NCBI RefSeq assembly: GCF_027587205.1
Contig: NZ_JAPDOD010000035.1
Coordinates: 38,378 to 102,377 of the forward strand
Length of the DNA stretch: 64,000 nt
Origin: Solirubrobacter ginsenosidimutans
GTDB lineage: Bacteria; Actinomycetota; Thermoleophilia; Solirubrobacterales; Solirubrobacteraceae
Direction: 5' to 3'
Part shown: positions 46,678-54,686 of the stretch, in pieces
Layout: every line of letters starts with the position of its first letter
Numbering within the stretch: the stretch's first letter is position 1
Notes under the pieces: generated by a model
Seen by the model: the letters and a program-made list of their open reading frames with translations, nothing else
The model's database searches: none
Told to the model about the DNA's origin: nothing
Program-made: the position numbers and the translations under genes

Positions 46678-47874
46678 TCAACCGCGCTTGCGGTTCTCGC
46701 AGTCGCCCGCGATCTTCACGAGCTTGCGGTTGCCCGCGTACGCCGATTCGACCACGGTGTCGATGCCGGGGCCGCAGGTCACGGCCGCCTTGCCGCGAGC
46801 GATGATGGCGGTGATCGTGTCGTTGCCGTCGCCGCCGTTGACGGTGGAGACGGAGCCCGAGGTGGCCTTGATCGTGTCGTCGCCGACGCCGCCGTCGATC
46901 GTGCTGCGCACACCGCCGCCCTGCAGGTAGTCGTTGCCCTCGCCGCCGAGGATCGTGTTGTAGCCGCGCCCGCCGTAGATCGTGTCGTTGCCGGCGCCGC
47001 CGTCGAGGTTGTCGTTCTGCTGCTTGGCGCCCACGTGGGCGTCGTGGTTCTGGTCGCCCCAGAGGATGTCGTCGCCGGCGCCGCCGGAGATCGAGTCCGA
47101 GCCGCCCTGTCCGCGCAGGTTGTCGTTGAGGTCTGAGCCCTGCAGGGTGCCGCCCGCCATGCTGATGGAGGCGCTGATGCCCTTGGTAGGGTCGACCGCC
47201 GCCGCCTGCGGGATGACGTTCTCGCAGTTGACGAACATGCCCTCGAGCAGGGACTTCTCGTTCGAGCGCCCGCCGTCGGAGTCGCGCGGATTGATGTAGA
47301 GCGTGTCGTTGCCCGCGCCGCAGTCGACCGTCTCGGCCGCGCTGCCGCTGTTGACGTAGATCGCGTCGTCGCCGTCGTCGCCGAACAGGTGATCCGGGCC
47401 GGTGTCCTGGTAGAGCGTGTCGTTGCCGGGCCCGCCGTAGATGTCGTCCGCGCCGGAGCCGCCGTGCACCGTGTCGTTGCCGTCGCCGCCCTCGAGGCGG
47501 TCAGGAGCGGCGCCGCCGTCCAGGTTGTCGTCGCCGGTCCCGCCGACCAGCGTGTCGTGGCCGAAGCCGCCGATCAGCGTGTCGTTGCCGTCGTCGCCGC
47601 TGAGCAGCTCGTCGCCCGATCCGCCGTCGATCCAGTCGTTGCCCGCGCCGCCGGCGATGTCGTCGGGACCGGTGTCGCCGGTGATGCGATCGTCGCCGCC
47701 GAGGCCGCGGATCCGGTCCGCGCCGCCGTTGCCCGTGATCTTGTCCGGGCCCTCTGTACCGGTAAGGGCCTCAGCGGCGTTGGAGCCGCTGACGGACTTC
47801 GCCATTGCCGTCACGGCCGGGGCGAGAGCAGCCACGAACGTCGCGACCAAGATGGCGGGCAGGCGGGGGGTCAT
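46678..47874 (-). CDS. RTX-type calcium-binding repeat exoprotein
   Basis: 398 aa from the ATG at 47874, which starts the signal peptide (MTPRLPAILVATFVAALAPA-VTAMA). The body has more than fifteen nonapeptide-type repeats (GGxGxDxhx: GGAGNDWID, GGDGNDTVH, GGAGNDTIYG, GGDGNDTIT), which fold into a calcium-binding beta roll. Two cysteine-bearing interruptions (VDCGAGND and FVNCENV) and a C-terminal pair (VTCGPGID, GDCENRKRG) may form disulfides. Exported by a signal peptide rather than a type I secretion system; none is seen here. No catalytic domain. Confidence 0.87.
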   Translation of the reverse strand: MTPRLPAILVATFVAALAPAVTAMAKSVSGSNAAEALTGTEGPDKITGNGGADRIRGLGGDDRITGDTGPDDIAGGAGNDWIDGGSGDELLSGDDGNDTLIGGFGHDTLVGGTGDDNLDGGAAPDRLEGGDGNDTVHGGSGADDIYGGPGNDTLYQDTGPDHLFGDDGDDAIYVNSGSAAETVDCGAGNDTLYINPRDSDGGRSNEKSLLEGMFVNCENVIPQAAAVDPTKGISASISMAGGTLQGSDLNDNLRGQGGSDSISGGAGDDILWGDQNHDAHVGAKQQNDNLDGGAGNDTIYGGRGYNTILGGEGNDYLQGGGVRSTIDGGVGDDTIKATSGSVSTVNGGDGNDTITAIIARGKAAVTCGPGIDTVVESAYAGNRKLVKIAGDCENRKRG

Positions 47875-47938
47875 GGCCTGATGATCGGCCGGGCGCCTCG
47901 AATCCGTAACTGGCCCAAGAGCTACCCTGATCGCCCTC

Positions 47939-49234
47939 ATGACCACGAATCGAGAGCCGATCGGCGTGATCGGCACGGGATACGTCGGCCTCGTAACCGC
48001 GGCCGGGTTCGCCGAGCTGGGCAACGACGTCTACTGCATCGACATCGACGAGGCCAAGATCGAAGGCCTCAAGCAGGGCAAGATGCCGATCTGGGAGCCG
48101 GGGCTGTCCGAGCTCGTCGAGCGCCATCGCTCGCGGCTGCACTTCTCCACCGATCTCGCGGACGCGCTCGAGCACGCGCGCCTGCTCTTCGTCGCCGTCG
48201 GCACGCCGCCCACCTACTCCGGCGACGCGGATCTCTCCGCGGTCCATGCCGTCGTCGAGTCGATGCCGGCTTCCGATCATCACGCGCTCGTGATGAAGTC
48301 GACCGTGCCGGTCGGCACGGGGGAGACGATCCAGCGCGCCTTCGCCGAGCAGGCCAAGGGCTTCCGGTACGTGTCGTGCCCCGAGTTCCTCAAGGAGGGC
48401 TCGGCGATCAAGGACTTCCTCGAGCCCGACCGCGTCGTCGTGGGCGACGAGGGCGACTGGGCCGGCGACGCGGTCGTCGAGCTCTACGCGCCGCTGGACG
48501 CGCCGCTCGTGCGCACCGACATCAAGAGCGCCGAGATGGTCAAGCTCGCCTCCAACGCGTTCCTGGCGACCAAGATCTCCTTCATCAACGAGATCGCCAA
48601 CGTGTGCGAGGAGACCGGCGCCGACGTGGTCGAGGTCGCCCGCGGGATGGGGTTGGACAACCGCATCGGCCCGAAGTTCCTCCAGGCCGGGATCGGCTTC
48701 GGCGGGTCGTGCTTCCCCAAGGACGTCACCGCGCTCAAGCAACTCGCCGGTAACTCGGGCTACCACTTCCAGCTGTTGAATTCGGTCATCGAAGTCAATG
48801 AGCTGCAGAAGCGGCGTGTGATCGCCAAGCTCGAGAAGCATCTCGGGCGCCTCGTCGACAAGCAGATCGCTCTGCTCGGTCTGGCGTTCAAGCCCAACAC
48901 CGACGACATGCGCGAAGCGTCCTCGCTCGTGCTGTCGTCGCGGCTGCAGGCCGCGGGCGCGCACGTGCGCGCGTACGACCCGGTCGCCGAGGGCGAGGCC
49001 CGCAAGCTCATCCGCGGCGTGCGCTTCGCCGAGAGCGCCGCCGACGCCGTCGACGGCGCCGACGCCGTCGTGCTCGTCACGGAATGGCCTGAGTTCGCCG
49101 AGCTCGACCTGGCGGCGCTGGCCGGCGCGATGCGCGGCGACCTGCTGGTCGACGGCCGCAACCTGTACGACCCCGCCGCGGTACGGGCCGCCGGACTCGT
49201 GTACGAGGGGATCGGGCGGGGCGGAAACAGCTGA
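47939..49234 (+). CDS. ugd: UDP-glucose 6-dehydrogenase
   Basis: 431 aa. N-terminal NAD loop IGVIGTGYVGLVTAAGFAEL, FVAVGTPP, STVPVGTG, and the catalytic cysteine C258 in GFGGSCFPKD. Oxidises UDP-glucose to UDP-glucuronate for polysaccharide synthesis. UDP-N-acetylmannosamine dehydrogenase is a less likely relative. TACCCT (47923-47928) lies 10 nt before the ATG; no Shine-Dalgarno. One-base overlap with the next gene. Confidence 0.93.
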   Translation: MTTNREPIGVIGTGYVGLVTAAGFAELGNDVYCIDIDEAKIEGLKQGKMPIWEPGLSELVERHRSRLHFSTDLADALEHARLLFVAVGTPPTYSGDADLSAVHAVVESMPASDHHALVMKSTVPVGTGETIQRAFAEQAKGFRYVSCPEFLKEGSAIKDFLEPDRVVVGDEGDWAGDAVVELYAPLDAPLVRTDIKSAEMVKLASNAFLATKISFINEIANVCEETGADVVEVARGMGLDNRIGPKFLQAGIGFGGSCFPKDVTALKQLAGNSGYHFQLLNSVIEVNELQKRRVIAKLEKHLGRLVDKQIALLGLAFKPNTDDMREASSLVLSSRLQAAGAHVRAYDPVAEGEARKLIRGVRFAESAADAVDGADAVVLVTEWPEFAELDLAALAGAMRGDLLVDGRNLYDPAAVRAAGLVYEGIGRGGNS

Positions 49235-50334
49235 TGCAGGCGTTGATCCTCGCGGGGGGCGAGGGAACACGGCTGCGGCCGCTCACATCCACGGTGCCCA
49301 AGCCCGTCGTCCCGCTCGTCGACCGGCCGTTCATCGTGTTCATGCTCGACTGGCTGCGCGGTCACGGCGTCGATGACGTCGTGATGTCCTGCGGGCATCT
49401 GGCCGACGGGGTGCGCTCCGTGCTCGGAGACGGCTCGTCGCTGGGCGTCCGTCTTCGCTACTTGGAGGAGCCCCGCCCGTTGGGGACCGGTGGAGCGCTG
49501 AAGTTCGCCGAAGATCTCCTGGATGACCGCTTTCTGATGCTCAACGGGGACGTGCTGACCGACATCGACGTGTCGTCGCAGGTCGCTGCGCACCTGGCTT
49601 CCGGGGCGCGGGCGACCCTGGCCCTGTACCCGGTCGAGGATCCGTCGGCCTACGGGCTCGTCCGGCTGGCCGCCGACGGGTCCGTGACGGAGTTCGTCGA
49701 GAAGCCGGCGCCCGACCAGATCGACACCAACAACATCTCCGCGGGCGTGTATGTGCTGGAGAAGTCGGTGCTGGACTTGTTGCAGGCGGGTGCGCCGGCC
49801 TCGATCGAGCGCGACGTCTTCCCTTCGCTTGTGGGTGAGGGGCTGTTCGGGCACGTCTGCCCCGGATATTGGAAGGACATCGGGACGCCCGAGCGCTATT
49901 TGGAAGCGACGTTCGACATCCTCGAGGGCTCCGTCTCGACGTCCGTGGGGGCGCGCATGGGTTCGTCGTTCGTGTGCGTCGAGGACGGGGTGTCTTCGCA
50001 GGGTCGAATCGTCCCGTCGGCGCTGGTCGAGGGCGATTGCCGGATCGGCGCGGGCGCGCGGATCGGCGGGCGCGCGGTGCTCGAACACGGCGTCGTGGTG
50101 GGTGAGGGGACGACGATCGAGAGCTCCGTCGTGATGGCGGGCGCGACGATCGGCGCCCACTGCACCCTGCGCGGGTGCATCGTCGCCGCCGGCGCGTCGA
50201 TCGGCGATCATTGCGTCATCGACGGGATGAGCGTCATCGGCGCGGGCGTGGTGCTCGGGGCGGACAACGTCGTCTCCAACGGCGCGCGGATCTTCCCGGG
50301 CGTGACGCTGCCCGACGGGGCGCTCAAGTTCTGA
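49234..50334 (+). CDS. Mannose-1-phosphate guanylyltransferase-like NDP-sugar pyrophosphorylase
   Basis: 366 aa. Nucleotidyltransferase motif LILAGGEGTRLRPLT and KPVVPLVDRP (lysine contacts phosphate), NGDVLTDID, FVEKP, then a C-terminal left-handed beta helix of hexapeptide repeats (RIGAGARIGGRAVL, TIESSVVMAGATIG, VVSNGARIFPGV). GDP-mannose is the usual product for this actinobacterial ManC/RmlA-like group, but the base specificity is not certain. Starts on the TGA of ugd. Confidence 0.88.
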   Translation: MQALILAGGEGTRLRPLTSTVPKPVVPLVDRPFIVFMLDWLRGHGVDDVVMSCGHLADGVRSVLGDGSSLGVRLRYLEEPRPLGTGGALKFAEDLLDDRFLMLNGDVLTDIDVSSQVAAHLASGARATLALYPVEDPSAYGLVRLAADGSVTEFVEKPAPDQIDTNNISAGVYVLEKSVLDLLQAGAPASIERDVFPSLVGEGLFGHVCPGYWKDIGTPERYLEATFDILEGSVSTSVGARMGSSFVCVEDGVSSQGRIVPSALVEGDCRIGAGARIGGRAVLEHGVVVGEGTTIESSVVMAGATIGAHCTLRGCIVAAGASIGDHCVIDGMSVIGAGVVLGADNVVSNGARIFPGVTLPDGALKF

Positions 50335-51392
50335 TGGGATCACTTACACGCGAAGCCATCGCCGCGGTCGACTCGACCGGGCAGATCGACGAGGTGCTCG
50401 AGCTCTCCGAGCACCTGACGGACGCCCTGTGGCGGGTGGACTCCTCCGGCGCGCGGCCGTTCGACACGCCCGGCGGGCTGATCGTGGCCGGGATGGGCGG
50501 GTCGGCGTCGGGTGCGCGGCTGGCGCGGGGCGTGCTCGGCTCGCGGCTGACGCGGCCGATGTACATCTCCGACGACTATCTGCTGCCCGGGTGGGCGGGG
50601 CCGTCGACGCTCGTCTTCGCCTCCAGCTACTCCGGCAACACGGAAGAGACGTTGTCCGCCTACGACGACGCCGTGGATCGCGGGGCGCCGCGGCTCGTCG
50701 CCTCGACGGGCGGGGCTTTGGTGGCGCGCGCGCGGGCGGACGGCGCGCCGGTCGTGCCGATCCCCGGCGGCTTCCAGCCGCGAGCGGCGATCGGCTACGC
50801 GCTGGTCAGTGCTTTGGAGGCGGCGTTCCTGGCGGGAGCGGCGCCCTCCGTGCGCTCGGAGATCGAGGCGGCCGCGGCGCTGGTCGACTCGCTCGTGCTG
50901 GAGTGGGGGCCCGACGCGCCTGAGGACAGCGAGGCGAAGTCGATCGCCCGCTCGTTGCACGGGACCGTCCCGGTGATCGTCGGCGCCGAGCTCGCGTCCG
51001 CCGCCGCGTACCGCTGGAAGTGCCAGTTCAACGAGAACGCCGAGCTGCCGGCGTTCGCCGCGTCCTTGCCTGAGGCCGACCACAACGAGGTCGTCGGGTG
51101 GGAGGCGGCGGCGGAGTTGGGCCGCTTCTCGTACGTGTCCTTGGAGGACCCGGAGGCGCACCCGCGCAACGTGCTGCGGGCGGAGCTGACGGCGGAGGTC
51201 GCGTCGGCCGGCGCGGACCCCGTGGTGCGGGTGACGGCGCGCGGCTCGACCCCCGTGGAGCGCCTCGTCTCGCTCGTCCTGCTCGGGGATCTCGTGACGA
51301 TCTACGCCGCGGTGCTGCGCGGGGCCGACCCGGTCGACATCCCGGGCATCGACGCGGTCAAGGCCGCGTTGTCGGCCGCTCCTGTGTCCTAG
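50334..51392 (+). CDS. Bifunctional phosphoglucose/phosphomannose isomerase (SIS domain)
   Basis: 352 aa, ATG overlapping the previous stop by one base. Two SIS subdomains: GMGGSASGARLARG and SSYSGNTEETLSAYDDA (sugar-phosphate loops), then WKCQFNENAELPAFAASLPEADHNEVVGW with the conserved E and H used in isomerisation. Converts fructose-6-P to glucose-6-P or mannose-6-P, feeding the two nucleotide-sugar genes upstream. Confidence 0.9.
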   Translation: MGSLTREAIAAVDSTGQIDEVLELSEHLTDALWRVDSSGARPFDTPGGLIVAGMGGSASGARLARGVLGSRLTRPMYISDDYLLPGWAGPSTLVFASSYSGNTEETLSAYDDAVDRGAPRLVASTGGALVARARADGAPVVPIPGGFQPRAAIGYALVSALEAAFLAGAAPSVRSEIEAAAALVDSLVLEWGPDAPEDSEAKSIARSLHGTVPVIVGAELASAAAYRWKCQFNENAELPAFAASLPEADHNEVVGWEAAAELGRFSYVSLEDPEAHPRNVLRAELTAEVASAGADPVVRVTARGSTPVERLVSLVLLGDLVTIYAAVLRGADPVDIPGIDAVKAALSAAPVS

Positions 51393-51443
51393 GGGAGTTC
51401 TCCGTACCGGAGGACGGGTGCTGGCCAGCTACCGTGCCTGGCC

Positions 51444-53033
51444 ATGTCCTCCATCGCCTCCGAGCCCACTTCCGGGGCCGCGGGCGTGCTTCAGGTCGCC
51501 TCCATCGTGGACGGCGAAGCGCGCACCGACGCTCCCGGCGGCACCCTGACTTCCACGAATCCCGCCGTGACTTCGGAAGTCGTCGCCTCAGTTGCGCTGG
51601 GAGACGCGGCCACATTCGTCGACGCCGCGCGTGCCGCGCGGGCCGCGCAGAAGGCGTGGGCCGCGGTTCCCGCTCCGGCGCGCGGGCGGGTGATCGCGCA
51701 GGTGGGGCGGCTGGTCGAGGCCAACAAGGAAGCGCTCGCTTCTCTGGTCACGCGCGAGATCGGCAAGCCCTATCCCGAGGCGCTGGGCGAGGTGCAGGAG
51801 ATCATCGACACCTGCGACTTCTTCCTCGGCGAGGGGCGGCGGCTCTACGGGCAGACCGTGCCGTCGGAGATGCCGGACAAGCAGCTCTTCACGTTCCGGA
51901 TGCCGGTGGGTGTGGCGGCGATCATCACCGCGGGCAACTTCCCGGTCGCGGTTCCGGCCTGGTACCTGGTGCCGGCGATCCTGTGCGGCAACTCGGTCGT
52001 GTGGAAGCCGGCGGAGTACTCGGCCGCGTTGGGCGACGCGCTGGCGCGGCTGTTCCTGGCGGGTGGGGTGCCCGGGGGCGTTTTGAACGTCGTGCAGGCG
52101 TCGGGGGAGTCGACGTTCGAAGGGCTTTCGGCGGCGATGTCGGAGGGGCTGATCGACAAGGTCGGTTTCACGGGGTCGAGCGCGGTCGGTTCTCGGATCG
52201 GCGAGCTGTGCGGGCGCAACCTGCAGTCGCCGTGCCTGGAGCTCGGCGGCAAGAACCCGATGGTCGTGATGGACGATGCCGACGTCGATCTGGCCGTGGA
52301 GGGCGCGCTGTTCGGCGGGTTCGGCACGGCGGGTCAGCGGTGCACGTCTCTGGGAACGGCGATCGTGCACGAGTCCGTGTTCGACGAGTTCGTGACGAAG
52401 CTGTCCGCGCGTCTGGAGTCCTCGCCGATCGGCGATCCGTTCGGCGACGTGCTGTACGGGCCGATGATCCACGAGCGCTTCGCCGAGCGGTTCGAGGACT
52501 GGCTCGGGCTCGTCCAGGATCACCACGTCGTGTACGGCTCGTCCTCGCGTGGGCGGATCACGTCGTCGAACCCGCGTGCCGGCTTCGTGGGTGACGCGGA
52601 CGCCGGCATCTTCTACCACCCGACCCTGGTCGTGGGTGTGACGGCTTCCGATGAGATCTATTCGACCGAGACGTTCGGGCCGATCGTCGGTGTGGCGCGC
52701 TTCTCGACGTTCGACGAGGCGATGGAGCTGGCCAACGGCCACGGCTACGGGCTCTCGTCGGCGATCTACACCCGCTCGGGCGAGAACGCCTTCAGGTTCC
52801 GCGAGCGCATCACCGCGGGCATGGTCTCCGTCAACAACTCGACCAGCGGCGCCGAGGCCCACCTGCCGTTCGGCGGCAACGGCAAGTCCGGCAACGGCTC
52901 CCGCCAGTCCGGCATCTGGGTGCTCGACCAGTTCACCCGCTGGCAGTCGATGAACTGGGACTACGCGGGCAAGCTCCAAAAGGCCCAGATGGACAACGTC
53001 GAGCTTCCGGCCGACCCGGACTTCCGCCTCTAG
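51444..53033 (+). CDS. Aldehyde dehydrogenase (NAD(P)+), ALDH7-like
   Basis: 529 aa. Catalytic cysteine C300 in GTAGQRCTSLG and general base E266 in LELGGKNPM. Rossmann motif GFTGSSAVGS and ITAGNFPVAVPAWYL. The GQRC and ELGGKN forms resemble alpha-aminoadipic semialdehyde dehydrogenase (ALDH7) and related betaine/lysine aldehyde enzymes. TACCGT (51430-51435) is 8 nt before the ATG. Substrate not determined by sequence. Confidence 0.9.
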   Translation: MSSIASEPTSGAAGVLQVASIVDGEARTDAPGGTLTSTNPAVTSEVVASVALGDAATFVDAARAARAAQKAWAAVPAPARGRVIAQVGRLVEANKEALASLVTREIGKPYPEALGEVQEIIDTCDFFLGEGRRLYGQTVPSEMPDKQLFTFRMPVGVAAIITAGNFPVAVPAWYLVPAILCGNSVVWKPAEYSAALGDALARLFLAGGVPGGVLNVVQASGESTFEGLSAAMSEGLIDKVGFTGSSAVGSRIGELCGRNLQSPCLELGGKNPMVVMDDADVDLAVEGALFGGFGTAGQRCTSLGTAIVHESVFDEFVTKLSARLESSPIGDPFGDVLYGPMIHERFAERFEDWLGLVQDHHVVYGSSSRGRITSSNPRAGFVGDADAGIFYHPTLVVGVTASDEIYSTETFGPIVGVARFSTFDEAMELANGHGYGLSSAIYTRSGENAFRFRERITAGMVSVNNSTSGAEAHLPFGGNGKSGNGSRQSGIWVLDQFTRWQSMNWDYAGKLQKAQMDNVELPADPDFRL

Positions 53034-53045
53034 ACCTTGCGCCTC

Positions 53046-53084
53046 GTGGTCGCTCGTCCCCGCTGTGGGGGGACGAGCGACCAC
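53046..53084. terminator. Bidirectional terminator, ALDH / Hcp-like gene
   Basis: A 16-bp perfect inverted repeat, GTGGTCGCTCGTCCCC (53046-53061) and its complement (53069-53084), with a 7-nt loop. It separates the convergent ALDH and Hcp-like genes. Confidence 0.85.
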
Positions 53085-53102
53085 TTGCGGCGGTTTGTTC
53101 GG

Positions 53103-53906
53103 CTAGAGGCTCTTGTTCGCCTTCACGTCGAAGCCGGCCGTGATCGGCGCCCCACCCGCGGGCGTGTAGCTGATCTCGACCTTGGCGAAGTTCAGCTCGA
53201 CGCGCTCGAGCAGCGGGCGCTCCTTCGAACCGCCCTGGTCGTAGCTGCTGACGATGACGTCGCTGAGCTTGTACGTGAGGAACTGCGCGCCGTTTGCGCC
53301 GCCCGGGCGGCGGAAGCTGAACGTCACCGACGGGATGTGCTGACCCGTGGCCAGGCGCTGGAACAGCTTCGGCGAGGACGCGTCGTAGAGCTTGGAGAAC
53401 GTCACGTCGGAGAACGCGACCTTGCCCGCGCCGCCGCCGCCGCTCGCGCCGCCGCCGGCCGAGTTCTTGCCCCCGAAGCCGAACGCCTTGACGTCGATCT
53501 CGCCGGCGTGCGCCGGGTCGGCGCTCTCCCCGGCGATGCCGTCGATCTTCAGGAACCCATCCGCCTGCCCGCCGACCAGCGTCTCGCCACCCACGACGTT
53601 CGTCCCGTCGCCGGCCGCACCCGCCGGCCCGGCGGGACCCGCCGCACCGGCAGGACCCACGGGTCCCGGAGCGCCGGCTGCCCCAGCGGGACCCGTCTGG
53701 TTCCACGCCAGCACCGTCTCGCCCTTCCCGCACTTCCCATCCGCGTTCGCGAGGTGCAGCGACTTCCCGCTCTTGGCCGCGCACGCCCGGATCACGGCAC
53801 CGTCGTTCGCCGTCGCGGCAATCGCCGAGCCCGCCCCCACGGCCACCACCACCGGCACCATCAACGCCACCGTCCGCCGCCGGAAATGCTTCTTGATCAC
53901 GGTCAC
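53103..53906 (-). CDS. Exported collagen-like protein with a C-terminal Hcp-type domain
   Basis: 267 aa. N-terminal signal/anchor segment (about 9-31, RRRTVALMVPVVVAVGAGSA-IAA). Residues about 70-98 are Gly-X-Y collagen-like (GPAGAAGAPGPVGPAGAAG...). Residues about 115-265 match Hcp, the type VI secretion tube protein: FLKIDGIAGESADPAHAGEI, KVAFSDVTFSKLYDASSPKL, ATGQHIPSVTFSFRR, YKLSDVIVSSYDQGGS, VELNFAKVEISYTP. Hcp-like rings in a Gram-positive-type actinomycete without visible T6SS genes are notable. Likely displayed or secreted, perhaps forming rings or tubes at the surface. An unpaired Cys pair (ACAAKSG, GKCGKG) could cross-link. Confidence 0.85.
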   Translation of the reverse strand: MTVIKKHFRRRTVALMVPVVVAVGAGSAIAATANDGAVIRACAAKSGKSLHLANADGKCGKGETVLAWNQTGPAGAAGAPGPVGPAGAAGPAGPAGAAGDGTNVVGGETLVGGQADGFLKIDGIAGESADPAHAGEIDVKAFGFGGKNSAGGGASGGGGAGKVAFSDVTFSKLYDASSPKLFQRLATGQHIPSVTFSFRRPGGANGAQFLTYKLSDVIVSSYDQGGSKERPLLERVELNFAKVEISYTPAGGAPITAGFDVKANKSL

Positions 53907-54052
53907 TCCTGAAGGTTCGAAGGTCGCGTCCGAACCTACGGCCGCCCCACGAGCCCCGACACCGCGCTACCCACCACCCGCCCTGGCGGCCGACCGCCAA
54001 CCCTTCCGGCCCGTGAATACCCGCCCGCCGGCGGCGTCTCCAACCTACGACT

Positions 54053-54071
54053 TAAAGGGACTGTCCCTTTA
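54053..54071. repeat. REP palindrome, left of transposase
   Basis: TAAAGGGACTGTCCCTTTA, a perfect palindrome with a single T at its centre. Identical to the copy at 54665-54683. These are the presumed substrate of the transposase between them. Confidence 0.85.
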
Positions 54072-54117
54072 TGTTCCGACGGGGGGCGAGACCGGGCCGC
54101 GACGGGCTAGAGAACGT

Positions 54118-54684
54118 GTGCCTCGTAAACCACGCGCCGAATACGAAAGCGGCCTTTACCACGTCACGGCTCGCGGCAACCGCCGCGAGGCGATCTTTGT
54201 TCACGACACCGATTGGCGGCGGTATCTCGCGCTCGTTGGCCGCGTGACGATCTGGAACCGGTGGCGGTGCCTGACCTATTGCCTGATGAGCAATCACGTC
54301 CACCTCTTGATCGAGACGCGAACGCCGAATCTCGGGTTCGGCATGCAGCGGCTGCAAGGGACGTACGCCCAGTCCTTCAACAGCCATCACGATCAGGTCG
54401 GACACCTGTTCCAAGGTCGGTACTGGGCGACGCGTATCGAGAGTGACGCGCAGCTCTGGGTCACCGCGGCCTACATCGCGAGCAATCCCGTCGAGGCCGG
54501 CCTCGTGCGCGTCGCAGCCGCCTGGCCGTGGAGCAGCCATGCCGCGATCCTCGACGAGACCGGGCCACCGTGGCTCGACCGGAACCGGCTCCTCGAGTAT
54601 TTCGCGGACACCGGCGGCGATCCGCTGAAGCGCTACGCCGACTTCACAGAGGCGTACGCGAACCTAAAGGGACTGTCCCTTTAA
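54118..54684 (+). CDS. REP-associated tyrosine transposase (RAYT)
   Basis: 188 aa, GTG at 54118 before MPRKPRAEYESGLYHVTARG, the typical RAYT/IS200-like start. HUH metal site H60/H62 (MSNHVHLLIE) and catalytic tyrosine Y83 (QRLQGTYAQSFN). C-terminal AYIASNPVEAGLV and WPWSSHAA segments fit the family. The stop codon TAA lies inside the right palindrome. RAYTs cut single-stranded REP hairpins and are usually single-copy domesticated elements rather than free insertion sequences. Lower GC and the flanking repeats indicate acquisition. Confidence 0.92.
   Translation: MPRKPRAEYESGLYHVTARGNRREAIFVHDTDWRRYLALVGRVTIWNRWRCLTYCLMSNHVHLLIETRTPNLGFGMQRLQGTYAQSFNSHHDQVGHLFQGRYWATRIESDAQLWVTAAYIASNPVEAGLVRVAAAWPWSSHAAILDETGPPWLDRNRLLEYFADTGGDPLKRYADFTEAYANLKGLSL
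54665..54683. repeat. REP palindrome, right of transposase
   Basis: TAAAGGGACTGTCCCTTTA, identical to the copy at 54053-54071 and overlapping the stop codon of the transposase. Confidence 0.85.
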
Positions 54685-54686
54685 GT

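Noticed and set aside
44020..53033. Complete exopolysaccharide cluster
   Set aside because: Sugar-nucleotide genes are present but there is no glycosyltransferase, flippase or polymerase, so only precursor supply is supported.
54118..54684. Free insertion sequence with terminal inverted repeats and target duplication
   Set aside because: The flanks are short internal palindromes, not long inverted repeats, and no target-site duplication is seen; the RAYT explanation fits better.
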